Source: an uncultured Lacticaseibacillus sp.
GTDB lineage: Bacteria > Bacillota > Bacilli > Lactobacillales > Lactobacillaceae
Assembly (NCBI GenBank): GCA_934293835.1
Contig: CAKQZO010000001.1
Span: 1-44,857 of the forward strand
Direction of reading: 5' to 3'
Length of the DNA: 44,857 bases
In this document: positions 15,875-23,474 of the stretch, piece by piece
Layout of the letters: each line of letters begins with the position of its first letter
How positions within the stretch are numbered: the stretch's first letter is position 1
Notes under the pieces: model-generated
Databases searched by the model: none
What the model saw: only the letters and a program-made list of their open reading frames with translations
What the model was told of the DNA's origin: nothing
Program-made: the position numbers and the translations under genes

Positions 15875-16528
15875 ATGCCAATTTTTCAAGATCTCTATTT
15901 CAACACCGCGATGAAGCTTCTGATGGGCTTCATCACCTTCATCGTCCAAATCAAGCTGACCGGCAAAGGCAACATGGCCCCCAACACCATTGTTGACCAA
16001 TTGCAAAACTTCGTCCTCGGCGGCATCATCGGCGGCGTGATCTATTCGACGGACATCGGCCTATTGCAGTTCACCAACGTCTTGTTGATCTGGACGCTGA
16101 TCGTCGTTGGTAGCAAGACGCTCAGCAACCACTTTCCCCTTTTCCGGCGCTGGATCGACGGCGAGCCGGTCCTCTTGATTCACCGCGGCCAAGTACTGGT
16201 TGATAACGCCAGCAAGGCCGGCATCTCCGCGACCATTTTGGCTGATAAGTTACGCGCCAGCGGTGCCAGCGATATTCGCGACATCGATCGCGCGATTCTT
16301 GAGCGCAATGGCCAGCTGACCATCATTCGCCGCGGCGAGGCCGGCATCAAGCTTCCCTTGATCGTCGATGGCAAGATCGACGCAGACGCCTTAGACCTGA
16401 TCGGCAAAGACGAGGCCTGGTTGCTGGCCGCCTTGCACGAGCAAGGATACAATCCCGAAGACGTCTACATGGCGACCTACGGCGATCACCTCACGATCGC
16501 GGCTTACCAGCGCGGCCGCGCGCATTAA
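15875..16528 (+). CDS. DUF421 (YetF-like) membrane protein
   Basis: A 217-residue protein with N-terminal membrane helices (to about residue 85) and a soluble C-terminal DUF421 domain (DGEPVLLIHRGQVLVDNASKAGIS, then LRASGASDIRDIDRAILERNGQLTII). Relatives such as B. subtilis YetF have been linked to envelope and spore membrane functions. The role here is unknown. It is co-transcribed with the DUF3290 gene. A long perfect hairpin starts at its stop codon. Confidence 0.84.
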   Translation: MPIFQDLYFNTAMKLLMGFITFIVQIKLTGKGNMAPNTIVDQLQNFVLGGIIGGVIYSTDIGLLQFTNVLLIWTLIVVGSKTLSNHFPLFRRWIDGEPVLLIHRGQVLVDNASKAGISATILADKLRASGASDIRDIDRAILERNGQLTIIRRGEAGIKLPLIVDGKIDADALDLIGKDEAWLLAALHEQGYNPEDVYMATYGDHLTIAAYQRGRAH

Positions 16529-16579
16529 CCCACACCAAATCCACGTCCCAGGTGCGCCTGAACGTGGATTTGGTGTGGG
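16529..16579. repeat. Perfect 18-bp inverted repeat after DUF421 gene
   Basis: CCCACACCAAATCCACGT and its exact reverse complement flank a 15-base loop that itself can pair (CAGG/CCTG). No T tract follows on either strand, so it is not a standard terminator. It would be a very stable hairpin and marks the edge of the non-coding stretch 16580-17090. Confidence 0.85.
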
Positions 16580-17012
16580 TGTAAGCCCAACTATGCAATT
16601 ACGAGGATTGGCGCGCGTTGCGGTCGCTAATGACTGCCCGCGCTGTTTCCTGTCGGCCCCTGTCAATGAGCGGCAGGGTGAGCAACGACTGGTCCGCAGT
16701 CGTGCTCTGTGTACGTGAATGTGCCGCGGTGCCGGCCGGTATTAACCTTAGACACCTTAACTCCTACATTTGCGTTGCACCGCGTTTCGGAGAGCTGAGT
16801 TGCAAGACACTTAGACACGGTCCACTTGTCACCAAGTGCTGGTTCATCCAGGTTGCCCGCTGACGGTAGATGGCGTTACCCGTCTTCAGGAATCGGTTCA
16901 CTCTGGGGTTGAGATCCAGCGCTCCGCAAGCGAAACACTGTGGACTGATCTCACTAGTATGCTGAGGAACGAAGGGTCTAACAAGCCGGCCGCCAGTGCC
17001 CTTCTCAGCGCC
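16529..17012 (-). ncRNA. Candidate large structured non-coding RNA
   Basis: About 480 bases hold no credible gene but many perfect stems. These are GCTGAG/CTCAGC enclosing AAGGG/CCCTT (about 16960-17010), TGAGATC..AG/CTGGATCTCA enclosing CGCT/AGCG (about 16909-16954), CACTTG/CAAGTG (16822-16837), ACGACTG/CAGTCGT (about 16684-16702), and the 18-bp hairpin at 16529-16579. A minus-strand promoter (TTGCAA, 17 bp, AATAAT) lies at 17020-17048. Short ORFs on both strands have no family features. The family is not recognised; GOLLD- or ROOL-like large RNAs, or a mobile-element RNA, are possibilities. Strand is inferred from the promoter. Confidence 0.5.
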
Positions 17013-17019
17013 TAGGGGT

Positions 17020-17048
17020 ATTATTGCACGAGATGTAATCGGTTGCAA
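17020..17048 (-). promoter_or_regulatory. Promoter for the candidate non-coding RNA
   Basis: Read on the minus strand: TTGCAA, a 17-base spacer, AATAAT. It lies just after the stop of the MmcQ/YjbR-type gene and points into the gene-free stretch. Confidence 0.5.
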
Positions 17049-17094
17049 GTAATTAGTCTCGTCAGCCGCTGAAATTTTTTCTAACCGGTTGGAA

Positions 17095-17445
17095 TCAGCT
17101 CGTCGCCGCAAAACTACCCGCGATCAGATCCGCCAAATCAGCGACACGGGCGAAACCATCGAGACGGGCGCTGAGCCAATGCGCCTTGGCCATGTGATAC
17201 GCTGGCAAGAAACCAGGCTGCAGCTGCAACATTGAGTTGAGCTCCGGATCGACTTTTAGATTCAGAAGCGCAACGCTATCCGTGCCTTGAAGGCCAAGCT
17301 TGTCGGCGGGCACATCCATGAGCAAGCCAAACCACTTCCCGCCTTGATGCCGCAACGCAATATAGTCCGGATAGTGCTTGAACGGATGATCGACCACCGC
17401 GTTGTACTCATTCTGACAGTATGTCACGACCTCATCTCTGGTCAT
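17095..17445 (-). CDS. MmcQ/YjbR (DUF419) family protein
   Basis: A 116-residue cytoplasmic protein with CyaY-like fold family features: N-terminal REEV-like TRDEVVTYCQ, PFKHYPDYIALRHQGGKWFGLLMDV in the middle, and the C-terminal LQPGFLPAYHMAKAHWLSARLDG, which is the MmcQ/YjbR signature region. Biochemical function is unknown; members may bind DNA. A GGGGG-type site precedes the ATG. It lies downstream of the SMR gene, with a parS-like site between them. Confidence 0.83.
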   Translation of the reverse strand: MTRDEVVTYCQNEYNAVVDHPFKHYPDYIALRHQGGKWFGLLMDVPADKLGLQGTDSVALLNLKVDPELNSMLQLQPGFLPAYHMAKAHWLSARLDGFARVADLADLIAGSFAATS

Positions 17446-17465
17446 CTTATCCCCCTGTTTGCGCT

Positions 17466-17481
17466 TGTTTCACGTGAAACG
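17466..17481. promoter_or_regulatory. parS-like ParB/Spo0J binding site
   Basis: TGTTTCACGTGAAACG matches the bacterial parS consensus TGTTTCACGTGAAACA at 15 of 16 positions and contains a perfect 14-bp palindrome. It lies in a 45-base intergenic gap. Chromosomal parS sites cluster around the replication origin, so this hints at an origin-proximal position. Confidence 0.8.
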
Positions 17482-17490
17482 GTCGCCAGC

Positions 17491-17817
17491 TTAGCGACTC
17501 GCCCCAGACAGATTCAAGACGATGACGCCGATCACAATCAAGGCGATCCCGATGACATTGGGCAAGCTCAGCGCTTCTTTCCAAACCAAAACGGCCACGA
17601 TCGTCGTCAGCAGAATCCCCAACCCGGCCCACAGCGCATACGCCACACTCAGATTGATCGACTTCAGCGATAGCGACAAGAAGTAAAAGCAGGCCCCGTA
17701 TGCCAACAACGACTCCAACGTGGGCCAAAGCACCGTAAAGCCGTTGGCGGCTTTCAACAAGTTCGTGCCTAACAATTCACCAAAGATTGCCAACAACAAA
17801 AATAAATATCCCGTAAT
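17491..17817 (-). CDS. Small multidrug resistance (SMR/EmrE-type) transporter
   Basis: A four-helix proton-coupled exporter. The family Glu is in LAIFGELLGTNLLKA, and helix 3-4 carry the SVAYALWAGLG signature. TTG starts near 17799 would cut off the first turn of helix 1 and lie far from any ribosome site. An ATT codon at 17817, 4-5 bases after AGAGGA, restores the standard N-terminus (TGYLFLLLAIFGE) and a 108-residue length. Use of ATT as start is therefore inferred. The substrate is unknown. It differs from the SugE-type gene at 24751. Confidence 0.8.
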   Translation of the reverse strand: MTGYLFLLLAIFGELLGTNLLKAANGFTVLWPTLESLLAYGACFYFLSLSLKSINLSVAYALWAGLGILLTTIVAVLVWKEALSLPNVIGIALIVIGVIVLNLSGASR

Positions 17818-17922
17818 GGTTTCCTCTTTTCATCAACTCATCACGTTAAACAAAACAAGCGCGATTTACCAACGTAAGGATACTCCCTAAGCCGACAAAC
17901 GACAAATACGAGGACGCCTCGA

Positions 17923-18708
17923 TCAGCCAATCAACAGACGCACGCCGTTAAACGCATTCAAGACAATGACACTGACGACAACGATTCGATACAGGCGCAA
18001 CACTGCACGTTCCGAAAATTTGCGATTCAGACTTGCCCCTAAGAATCCCCCACAGATGGCTGCACCCAGAATAAAAGGCAACAACGTCAACTCAACATGA
18101 TCTTGCGCCAAATGTGGAAGCGCACTCGCAAGTTTAGATAACTGAGAAAAAAAGATGATGACTATCGAGTAGACTGTTGCCATCTTGATATCAAAGTTAA
18201 AACAAAAAACTAAAAGGGCAACGTTGATCGGCCCGCCACCTATTCCCAAAAGGGTCGCCAGCCAGCCCAAAATCAGTCCCACCGCAATATCAACGACTTG
18301 TGGATAACGAACTTTAAACGCCTCTGCTCGTGGCTCTGCATAGCGCAGCGCCCAGATGAGCGTTATTAAGGTCAAAATAATTTGAATCAAGTTCACTTGA
18401 TGTGCTGCGAACCAACTCGATAACAATCGAAACGTCGCATCACCTAACCGTCCACCAACAATCGCGCTTAAAGACAAGGCCACCGTTCGTGCAACATTCA
18501 CGCGTGCACCACCTTTGATTTGTTTCGCAGTGGATACGATTGCCATCACAAATACCGCGAAACTAGAATAAAAATTGATTGCACTCAGCGGGCTTTGTGC
18601 GACTAGGTCCAGTGCCGGCTTAATAATAACCCCGCCACCCATTCCTGATATTGCACCAATCGTGTTCGCCAAGATAATTATGATAAAGTAAAAAATTCCT
18701 AATCCCAA
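17923..18708 (-). CDS. TauE/SafE-family anion exporter
   Basis: A 261-residue membrane protein of about eight helices. The two family repeats are visible as GAISGMGGGVIIKPAL near the N-terminus and GWLATLLGIGGGPINVALL in the middle. Members export sulfite, sulfoacetate or other organosulfur anions. The start is TTG 18708, after AGGAGAAGG. It is downstream of the sulfatase gene on the same strand, with a hairpin between them. Disposal of sulfate or sulfite released by the sulfatase is a reasonable, unproved role. It is distinct from the broken TauE/SafE gene at 25158-27546. Confidence 0.86.
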   Translation of the reverse strand: MGLGIFYFIIIILANTIGAISGMGGGVIIKPALDLVAQSPLSAINFYSSFAVFVMAIVSTAKQIKGGARVNVARTVALSLSAIVGGRLGDATFRLLSSWFAAHQVNLIQIILTLITLIWALRYAEPRAEAFKVRYPQVVDIAVGLILGWLATLLGIGGGPINVALLVFCFNFDIKMATVYSIVIIFFSQLSKLASALPHLAQDHVELTLLPFILGAAICGGFLGASLNRKFSERAVLRLYRIVVVSVIVLNAFNGVRLLIG

Positions 18709-18736
18709 TATGCCACCTTCTCCTGCGTTTCAATAA

Positions 18737-18766
18737 CAAAGGGCCTAAGCTGGCTTAGACCCTTTG
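18737..18766 (-). terminator. Hairpin after the sulfatase gene
   Basis: CAAAGGGTCTAAGC pairs with GCTTAGGCCCTTTG on the minus strand with one mismatch and a 2-base gap. The T run is poor on this strand (TTATTG), so termination may be partial and allow read-through into the TauE/SafE gene. Confidence 0.6.
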
Positions 18767-18769
18767 GCA

Positions 18770-20275
18770 TCAATTTTTTACATCATTCGTTACTTTAGGA
18801 CGCGTTGCTGCCGTCATTGGTAGACCAGTATCATAATCAAGTTCACGAGGCGCATACTCTTCATTTTCTTTCTGACGTGTGTATCCATCATTCTCCCACT
18901 GAGGCTTTTTATCTTTGCGCCAAGGGCGAACCGCCCACTGATAACCACGATACGGATCTCGAGTCTCATTCATATGTGCAAGCAATCGATCATGAAGCGC
19001 ATCGCGTTGGGATTGATATTGTGGATCGTCAATCAAATTCTGACATTCATACGGATCATCATCGAGCGCGTAGAATTCATCTTTATCCATCAAATTAATC
19101 ACTAATTTGAAATGCTCACTCGTCGCCGCACGCATCATCTGTAGTCCCCCAAAGCCGTCGTGAGCAACTTCATAACGTGTCCACTCTGTAAAAACAGTGT
19201 CATTAATCGTGACCGACGGATCATAAATCTGCTTCAGCATGCTACGACCTTCAAGGATCTTGGGGATTGGCACCTCCATATAATCCATAATCGTCGGCAC
19301 AAGATCGATGTGTGATGCTGGTGCGGTCACAACCTTCCCCACCGCACCACCACGGATGATCAAAGGAATATTGGCAATTTCACGATAGGCCGCCGCATTT
19401 TTCATCTGTAATTTATGCGAGCCGAGCATATCACCGTGATCAGAGGTATAAATCACCAAGGCATCCGGATACTGTTGATTAATGACTTCTGTCAGACGTC
19501 CAATTTCCGAATCAACGAATGTGTTGCAACCTAAAAACAGCGCTAATCCTTTGGATGGCCTATTCAGTACCGCTGCGGGTTTATCACGATCTTCTCCTGC
19601 CCAAAGCTGCTGTAATAATGGCTTATCATCAAGGTGATCGTCATAGTTAGGATAATCATCAAACTTAAAATCAGAGTACATCGTGTTGTAAGGTGCCGGG
19701 CAAATACTAGGTCCATGCGGCTCATCAAAAGATACGGTTAAGAAAAAGTCTGTATCGACGTTATGCTCAAGAAATTTCAACGCACGGTTACATGTCTTAT
19801 GTGCATAGGTAAAATCGGCAGTCAGCCAATCTTCATACGCCGAATCCGATTGCCGTGATAATACTCGCTGATCCTCTGTTAATTCATTGAGATAACACTT
19901 CTGATCGAACCAATATTCAGGGTCCCACCCTTCAGGACATACCCCTAATCCAAAGTAATCACCACCGTCCAAATGATACTTACCTGTATAGCCACAATGT
20001 ATGCCATTATCTGTTAGCCGTTGCCCGATTGTCTTAATATCGGCACCCAGCGCGACCGAATTCGTTACCATACCGTTAGAGTGCGGAAACTCTCCTGTAA
20101 AGATGGCCGAGCGAGCGGGTCCACACACCGGCTGGCATGAATAAGCATTTTCAAATTTCACCCCTTCTGCTGCAAGAGCATCAATATTGGGCGTTATCAT
20201 TTTGGAATTATAGCAACCCACCATGTCCTTACGCGTGGTGTCGGTCATAATTAGGATCACTTGCTTGCGCTTCAT
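18770..20275 (-). CDS. Type I sulfatase (Cys-type), cytoplasmic
   Basis: A 501-residue sulfatase of the alkaline-phosphatase superfamily. The active-site motif is CGPARS (Cys51-x-Pro-x-Arg55); the Cys must be oxidised to formylglycine. Metal-site blocks are ILIMTDTTRKDMVGCY at the N-terminus and VIYTSDHGDMLGSHKLQMKN. It has no signal peptide, so it acts on imported substrate. AAAGGAG lies 9 bases before the ATG, inside the end of the symporter gene (47-base overlap). The Cys-type motif needs an anaerobic maturase, and one is encoded at 23475. The exact substrate (sulfated sugar or glycosaminoglycan fragment) is not decided by sequence. Confidence 0.92.
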   Translation of the reverse strand: MKRKQVILIMTDTTRKDMVGCYNSKMITPNIDALAAEGVKFENAYSCQPVCGPARSAIFTGEFPHSNGMVTNSVALGADIKTIGQRLTDNGIHCGYTGKYHLDGGDYFGLGVCPEGWDPEYWFDQKCYLNELTEDQRVLSRQSDSAYEDWLTADFTYAHKTCNRALKFLEHNVDTDFFLTVSFDEPHGPSICPAPYNTMYSDFKFDDYPNYDDHLDDKPLLQQLWAGEDRDKPAAVLNRPSKGLALFLGCNTFVDSEIGRLTEVINQQYPDALVIYTSDHGDMLGSHKLQMKNAAAYREIANIPLIIRGGAVGKVVTAPASHIDLVPTIMDYMEVPIPKILEGRSMLKQIYDPSVTINDTVFTEWTRYEVAHDGFGGLQMMRAATSEHFKLVINLMDKDEFYALDDDPYECQNLIDDPQYQSQRDALHDRLLAHMNETRDPYRGYQWAVRPWRKDKKPQWENDGYTRQKENEEYAPRELDYDTGLPMTAATRPKVTNDVKN

Positions 20276-22019
20276 TGATTACCACTCCTTTAGGTTCTGC
20301 CACCATCTCTGAATGACGATTGAATTGCTTATAATTGAATCGAGTTGTAAATAGATAAAATGTTCCGACTGCTAACACTGCATAAACTAAGAACAAGAGC
20401 CCCGCGCGAAGCCCATAATCGGCGTGGCCGACCACGCCAATCGGTGAAAACAAGACATAGACAAACGCAATCGTGAGCACAATCACTGCTGAAACCGGTC
20501 GTGCAAACCGCCAAGGCGTTAAATCAACAACCCCAACATCCTTAAGAATATAAATTTGTTCTGGCTTCTTGGGTGCAAGTTTTCCTGCCAGCAACATAAT
20601 GCCTATGCAGCACAAGAACAAGACGCCGTATACATAGAGATAATTAATGTCCCATCTGAATACAAACTTATATAGCGAATAGGCAAGCAAGAAGAAAGCA
20701 ATCGCCAGCTTCGCGCCAATCGGTGGTACCTTCTTAGTAGCAAAACCGATGACGACGACCGAAAGCGTTGGAATATTGATGTATCCCATGACACTCTTCA
20801 TGAAGACGTATAGCCCTTCTGGCGCTTTAGCAATATTCGGCGCAACAAGAACCGAAAAGATCACCATTGCGATTCCAAACAGGCGTCCCAATTTAACCAG
20901 CCGTTGATCGGAAACGTCCGGATTGATCATCGGCTTATAGATATTGATGCTAAACATCGTTGTTGCTGAATTCAGCGCACCATTAAACGCACTTAACACT
21001 GCGCCAAACAATACTGCCGCGAACAACCCGAGTAATGGTCCTGGCAAGACATGACGAACCAGATAGGCGTATGCCATATCCTGATTACTGATTTGACTAC
21101 CATATAGATGAAAGGCAATAATTCCCGGAAAAACTAGCGCCAGTGGAATCAAAACCTTAATCAGACCGGCGTACAATACCCCTTTTTGGCCTTCGCTGAG
21201 ATCCTTAGCCGCAAACCCGCGTTGCACGATTTCTTGATTACAACACCAATAGAACATGTTGACCAAGATAACCCCTGTGAACACTGCACCAATCGGAGTC
21301 GCACCAGTCGTTGTGAACGTATCAATTTTTTCGGGATGGTTTACAATAATCTGATTGATTCCTTGAAATAGGTGACCGTGTCCCAACTTGATAAATCCAA
21401 GAATCGGAATCGCAAACCCACCGATCAGCAAACCCACACCGTTAAATGTGTCGGAAACCGCCACGGCTTTAAGTCCCCCGATGATCGTATACAGGCTACC
21501 GATGATTCCAATCAGGACAACAATTAGCGTCAAGGCCGTTAATTGCGAAATATGTAGTAATCCTGATAGATCAAACAGAGATGTAATCGCCAAAGCTCCT
21601 GCGTACAACACGGTAGGCATCGTCACAACAGAAAGACTAATCAGAAATAAAGCGGTTACAATATTGCGCGTACCTTTGTCATACCGCTTCTCTAGAAATT
21701 CTGGGATCGTCGTAAATCCGCCTTTAAGATAGCGCGGTAGAAACAAGATCGCCATCATCACTAAAGTAATGCCCGACGTGATTTCCCAAGCCATAGAAGA
21801 CAAGCCACTGCTGAACCCATTGCCGTTCAATCCGACCAGCTGCTCGGCTGAAAGATTGGTTAACAACAGCGATCCTGCAATATAGATTCCCGAAAGGCTA
21901 CGTCCTCCTAAGAAATAACCGTCATTAGTCGAAGTATCATGATGTCGGGTTTTGAAATATGAAAACAACGCAACTGCTACGGTAAAGAGTACGAATGAAA
22001 GCAGTGTCCATAGTTGCAC
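20229..22019 (-). CDS. Sodium:solute symporter (SSS family)
   Basis: A membrane protein of about 596 residues with at least 13 helices. SSS features include GYFLGGRSLSGIYIAGSLLLTNLSAEQLVGLNG near residues 35-65 (split sodium-site region) and WCCNQEIVQRGFAAK, the family signature in the middle. GTG 22019 is preferred to TTG 22037 because AAAGGGG lies between them, 8 bases from the GTG. It heads the operon with the sulfatase and is divergent from the ROK regulator. It probably imports the sulfated sugar. Related transporters carry sugars such as galactose or sialic acid. Confidence 0.88.
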   Translation of the reverse strand: MQLWTLLSFVLFTVAVALFSYFKTRHHDTSTNDGYFLGGRSLSGIYIAGSLLLTNLSAEQLVGLNGNGFSSGLSSMAWEITSGITLVMMAILFLPRYLKGGFTTIPEFLEKRYDKGTRNIVTALFLISLSVVTMPTVLYAGALAITSLFDLSGLLHISQLTALTLIVVLIGIIGSLYTIIGGLKAVAVSDTFNGVGLLIGGFAIPILGFIKLGHGHLFQGINQIIVNHPEKIDTFTTTGATPIGAVFTGVILVNMFYWCCNQEIVQRGFAAKDLSEGQKGVLYAGLIKVLIPLALVFPGIIAFHLYGSQISNQDMAYAYLVRHVLPGPLLGLFAAVLFGAVLSAFNGALNSATTMFSINIYKPMINPDVSDQRLVKLGRLFGIAMVIFSVLVAPNIAKAPEGLYVFMKSVMGYINIPTLSVVVIGFATKKVPPIGAKLAIAFFLLAYSLYKFVFRWDINYLYVYGVLFLCCIGIMLLAGKLAPKKPEQIYILKDVGVVDLTPWRFARPVSAVIVLTIAFVYVLFSPIGVVGHADYGLRAGLLFLVYAVLAVGTFYLFTTRFNYKQFNRHSEMVAEPKGVVINEAQASDPNYDRHHA

Positions 22020-22052
22020 AAAAATCGCCCCTTTCAATTTGTTGTTGTGAAG

Positions 22053-22102
22053 AACTTATACAAGTTATTTCTACCTTGTTTATTTCTTGTTGTCAAGAAA
22101 TA
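22053..22102. promoter_or_regulatory. Operators between symporter and ROK regulator
   Basis: Two inverted repeats lie in the divergent promoter. One is AACTT-ATAC-AAGTT (22053-22066). The other is a 9-bp perfect repeat TATTTCTTG-TTGT-CAAGAAATA (22081-22102). ROK regulators bind such A/T-rich palindromes with TT-CTTG-type arms. The 12-mer TTTATTTCTTGT here (22079-22090) recurs exactly upstream of the maturase gene at 23375. Confidence 0.7.
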
Positions 22103-22161
22103 TTTAAAATAAACTCTCGAATTTCATCACCCCAACATGCTATACTGACGATGGTGATAAT

Positions 22162-23343
22162 ATGCAAAATTCAGATATCAAGCGCGCTAACAAGCGAAAT
22201 CTCGTTAAACTTTTATATAGTAATTCTGACTGGTCAAAACAATCTCTTGCGAAGCGATTAAATTTGTCGCCATCTGTTGTGACCAGAATTTGTGAAGAAT
22301 TAATCAACCAGAAAATCATCACCTTAGCCGATCCAATTGCCGGTGACCACGTTGGCCGCAAAGCCACTCAACTGAAAATAAATGCTAATTTCCGTTATTG
22401 CGTCGGCATTACGACCAACGAGCATACTTCTAAACTAGTTTTGACAGACATGGCTTGGCATACACTTGCTGAGGAAAATATGACAACGGATAGCGATCCC
22501 AAGCAATTTGTAAATCAACTTTATGAGAACCTTCGCTTGCTCTTACAAGCCCACGACATTAGCTGGCAAGATTTATTAGGGATCGGAATTAGCTTGAAGG
22601 GTAAAACCGATGGGCAAATCGCATACTACGGCGTATGGGCTCAACCTTTTGACCTACTTGCGGCACTGAAGCAAAAACTCAGCGTTCCCGTCGTCATTGA
22701 CAATGGTGTCCGTTCCAGCGCCATCGTTGAACAACTGCGTTATGCCAAGACGAACTTCGTCTTGATCAAATACATTACTGCAGGAATTGGCGCAGCATGG
22801 GTTCGTCATGACCAAGTCCGCTATGGTGAAAATAATAATGCCGCAGATTTTGGCCACATGATTATCGACCCCACCCAAGACTTCTGTCCGTTATGCAAAC
22901 GGCGCGGATGCTTAGAAAGTCTCATCTCGATCGATCGCACCATCCACACACTTACCGCTCAGTTCTCTCCCACCAAAACTCCGATCTTATGGGAAATTTG
23001 CCAGCACGACTCGCACAATATTACGCCTGAAACGTTGGTTCAAGCCGCAGATGCTGGTTCGATTCCCGTTAATATTAACTTTACACAAAACGCCCAACGT
23101 CTTGCCCAAGCTCTGATCAACGCTGAATCTCTACTTGATGTCACACATATTACCTTGATCGGAAACTTCTTCGATTCTAAAAAGTTTACTGCCTATTTTG
23201 AAAACTCACTCAATAGTCTGCAGTTGACACCCCTAACATTCGACCTTGCCATTCGTTCGCATCGCGACAACCTGCTCGCTCCTGTGGCACTGGTGATTTC
23301 CCAATACTTCTTAGAGAACTTAGACGAATTTCCGTCCTTATGA
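22162..23343 (+). CDS. ROK-family transcriptional regulator
   Basis: A 393-residue regulator of the NagC/XylR type. The N-terminal winged helix is SDWSKQSLAKRLNLSPSVVTRICEELINQKII. The ROK domain follows, with the Zn-binding signature FCPLCKRRGCLES at about residues 244-256. The kinase catalytic motif is replaced (IDNGVRSSAIVE), so it is a sensor, not an enzyme. It is divergent from the symporter-sulfatase operon and followed by the maturase gene. It probably represses both and releases on sugar binding. Base composition is more AT-rich than the flanking housekeeping genes. Confidence 0.89.
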   Translation: MQNSDIKRANKRNLVKLLYSNSDWSKQSLAKRLNLSPSVVTRICEELINQKIITLADPIAGDHVGRKATQLKINANFRYCVGITTNEHTSKLVLTDMAWHTLAEENMTTDSDPKQFVNQLYENLRLLLQAHDISWQDLLGIGISLKGKTDGQIAYYGVWAQPFDLLAALKQKLSVPVVIDNGVRSSAIVEQLRYAKTNFVLIKYITAGIGAAWVRHDQVRYGENNNAADFGHMIIDPTQDFCPLCKRRGCLESLISIDRTIHTLTAQFSPTKTPILWEICQHDSHNITPETLVQAADAGSIPVNINFTQNAQRLAQALINAESLLDVTHITLIGNFFDSKKFTAYFENSLNSLQLTPLTFDLAIRSHRDNLLAPVALVISQYFLENLDEFPSL

Positions 23344-23374
23344 TTGCCAAGAGCTAAACGTTAAAGTTTGTAGT

Positions 23375-23386
23375 TTTATTTCTTGT
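23375..23386. promoter_or_regulatory. Shared half-operator upstream of sulfatase maturase
   Basis: TTTATTTCTTGT is identical to the left arm region of the ROK operator at 22079-22090. The second arm here is degenerate (GAACTAAT). It suggests the maturase gene belongs to the same regulon as the sulfatase. Confidence 0.55.
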
Positions 23387-23474
23387 ATAGAACTAATTCA
23401 CGTGCTATGATCGACTTGTCACAATTATAAACCGCTTACAAAAGCGTGAACCTTCATTTGGACGGTGAAATCTG

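Noticed and set aside
16764..17111. 116-residue minus-strand ORF with CFACG in the non-coding stretch
   Set aside because: A CxxC pair drew attention as a possible zinc finger of a transposon protein, but there is no second pair and no family pattern; the DNA is dominated by hairpins instead.
18299..18307. Perfect DnaA-box-like 9-mer (TTATCCACA on the minus strand)
   Set aside because: Single copy inside the TauE/SafE coding sequence with no cluster; chance occurrence is likely.
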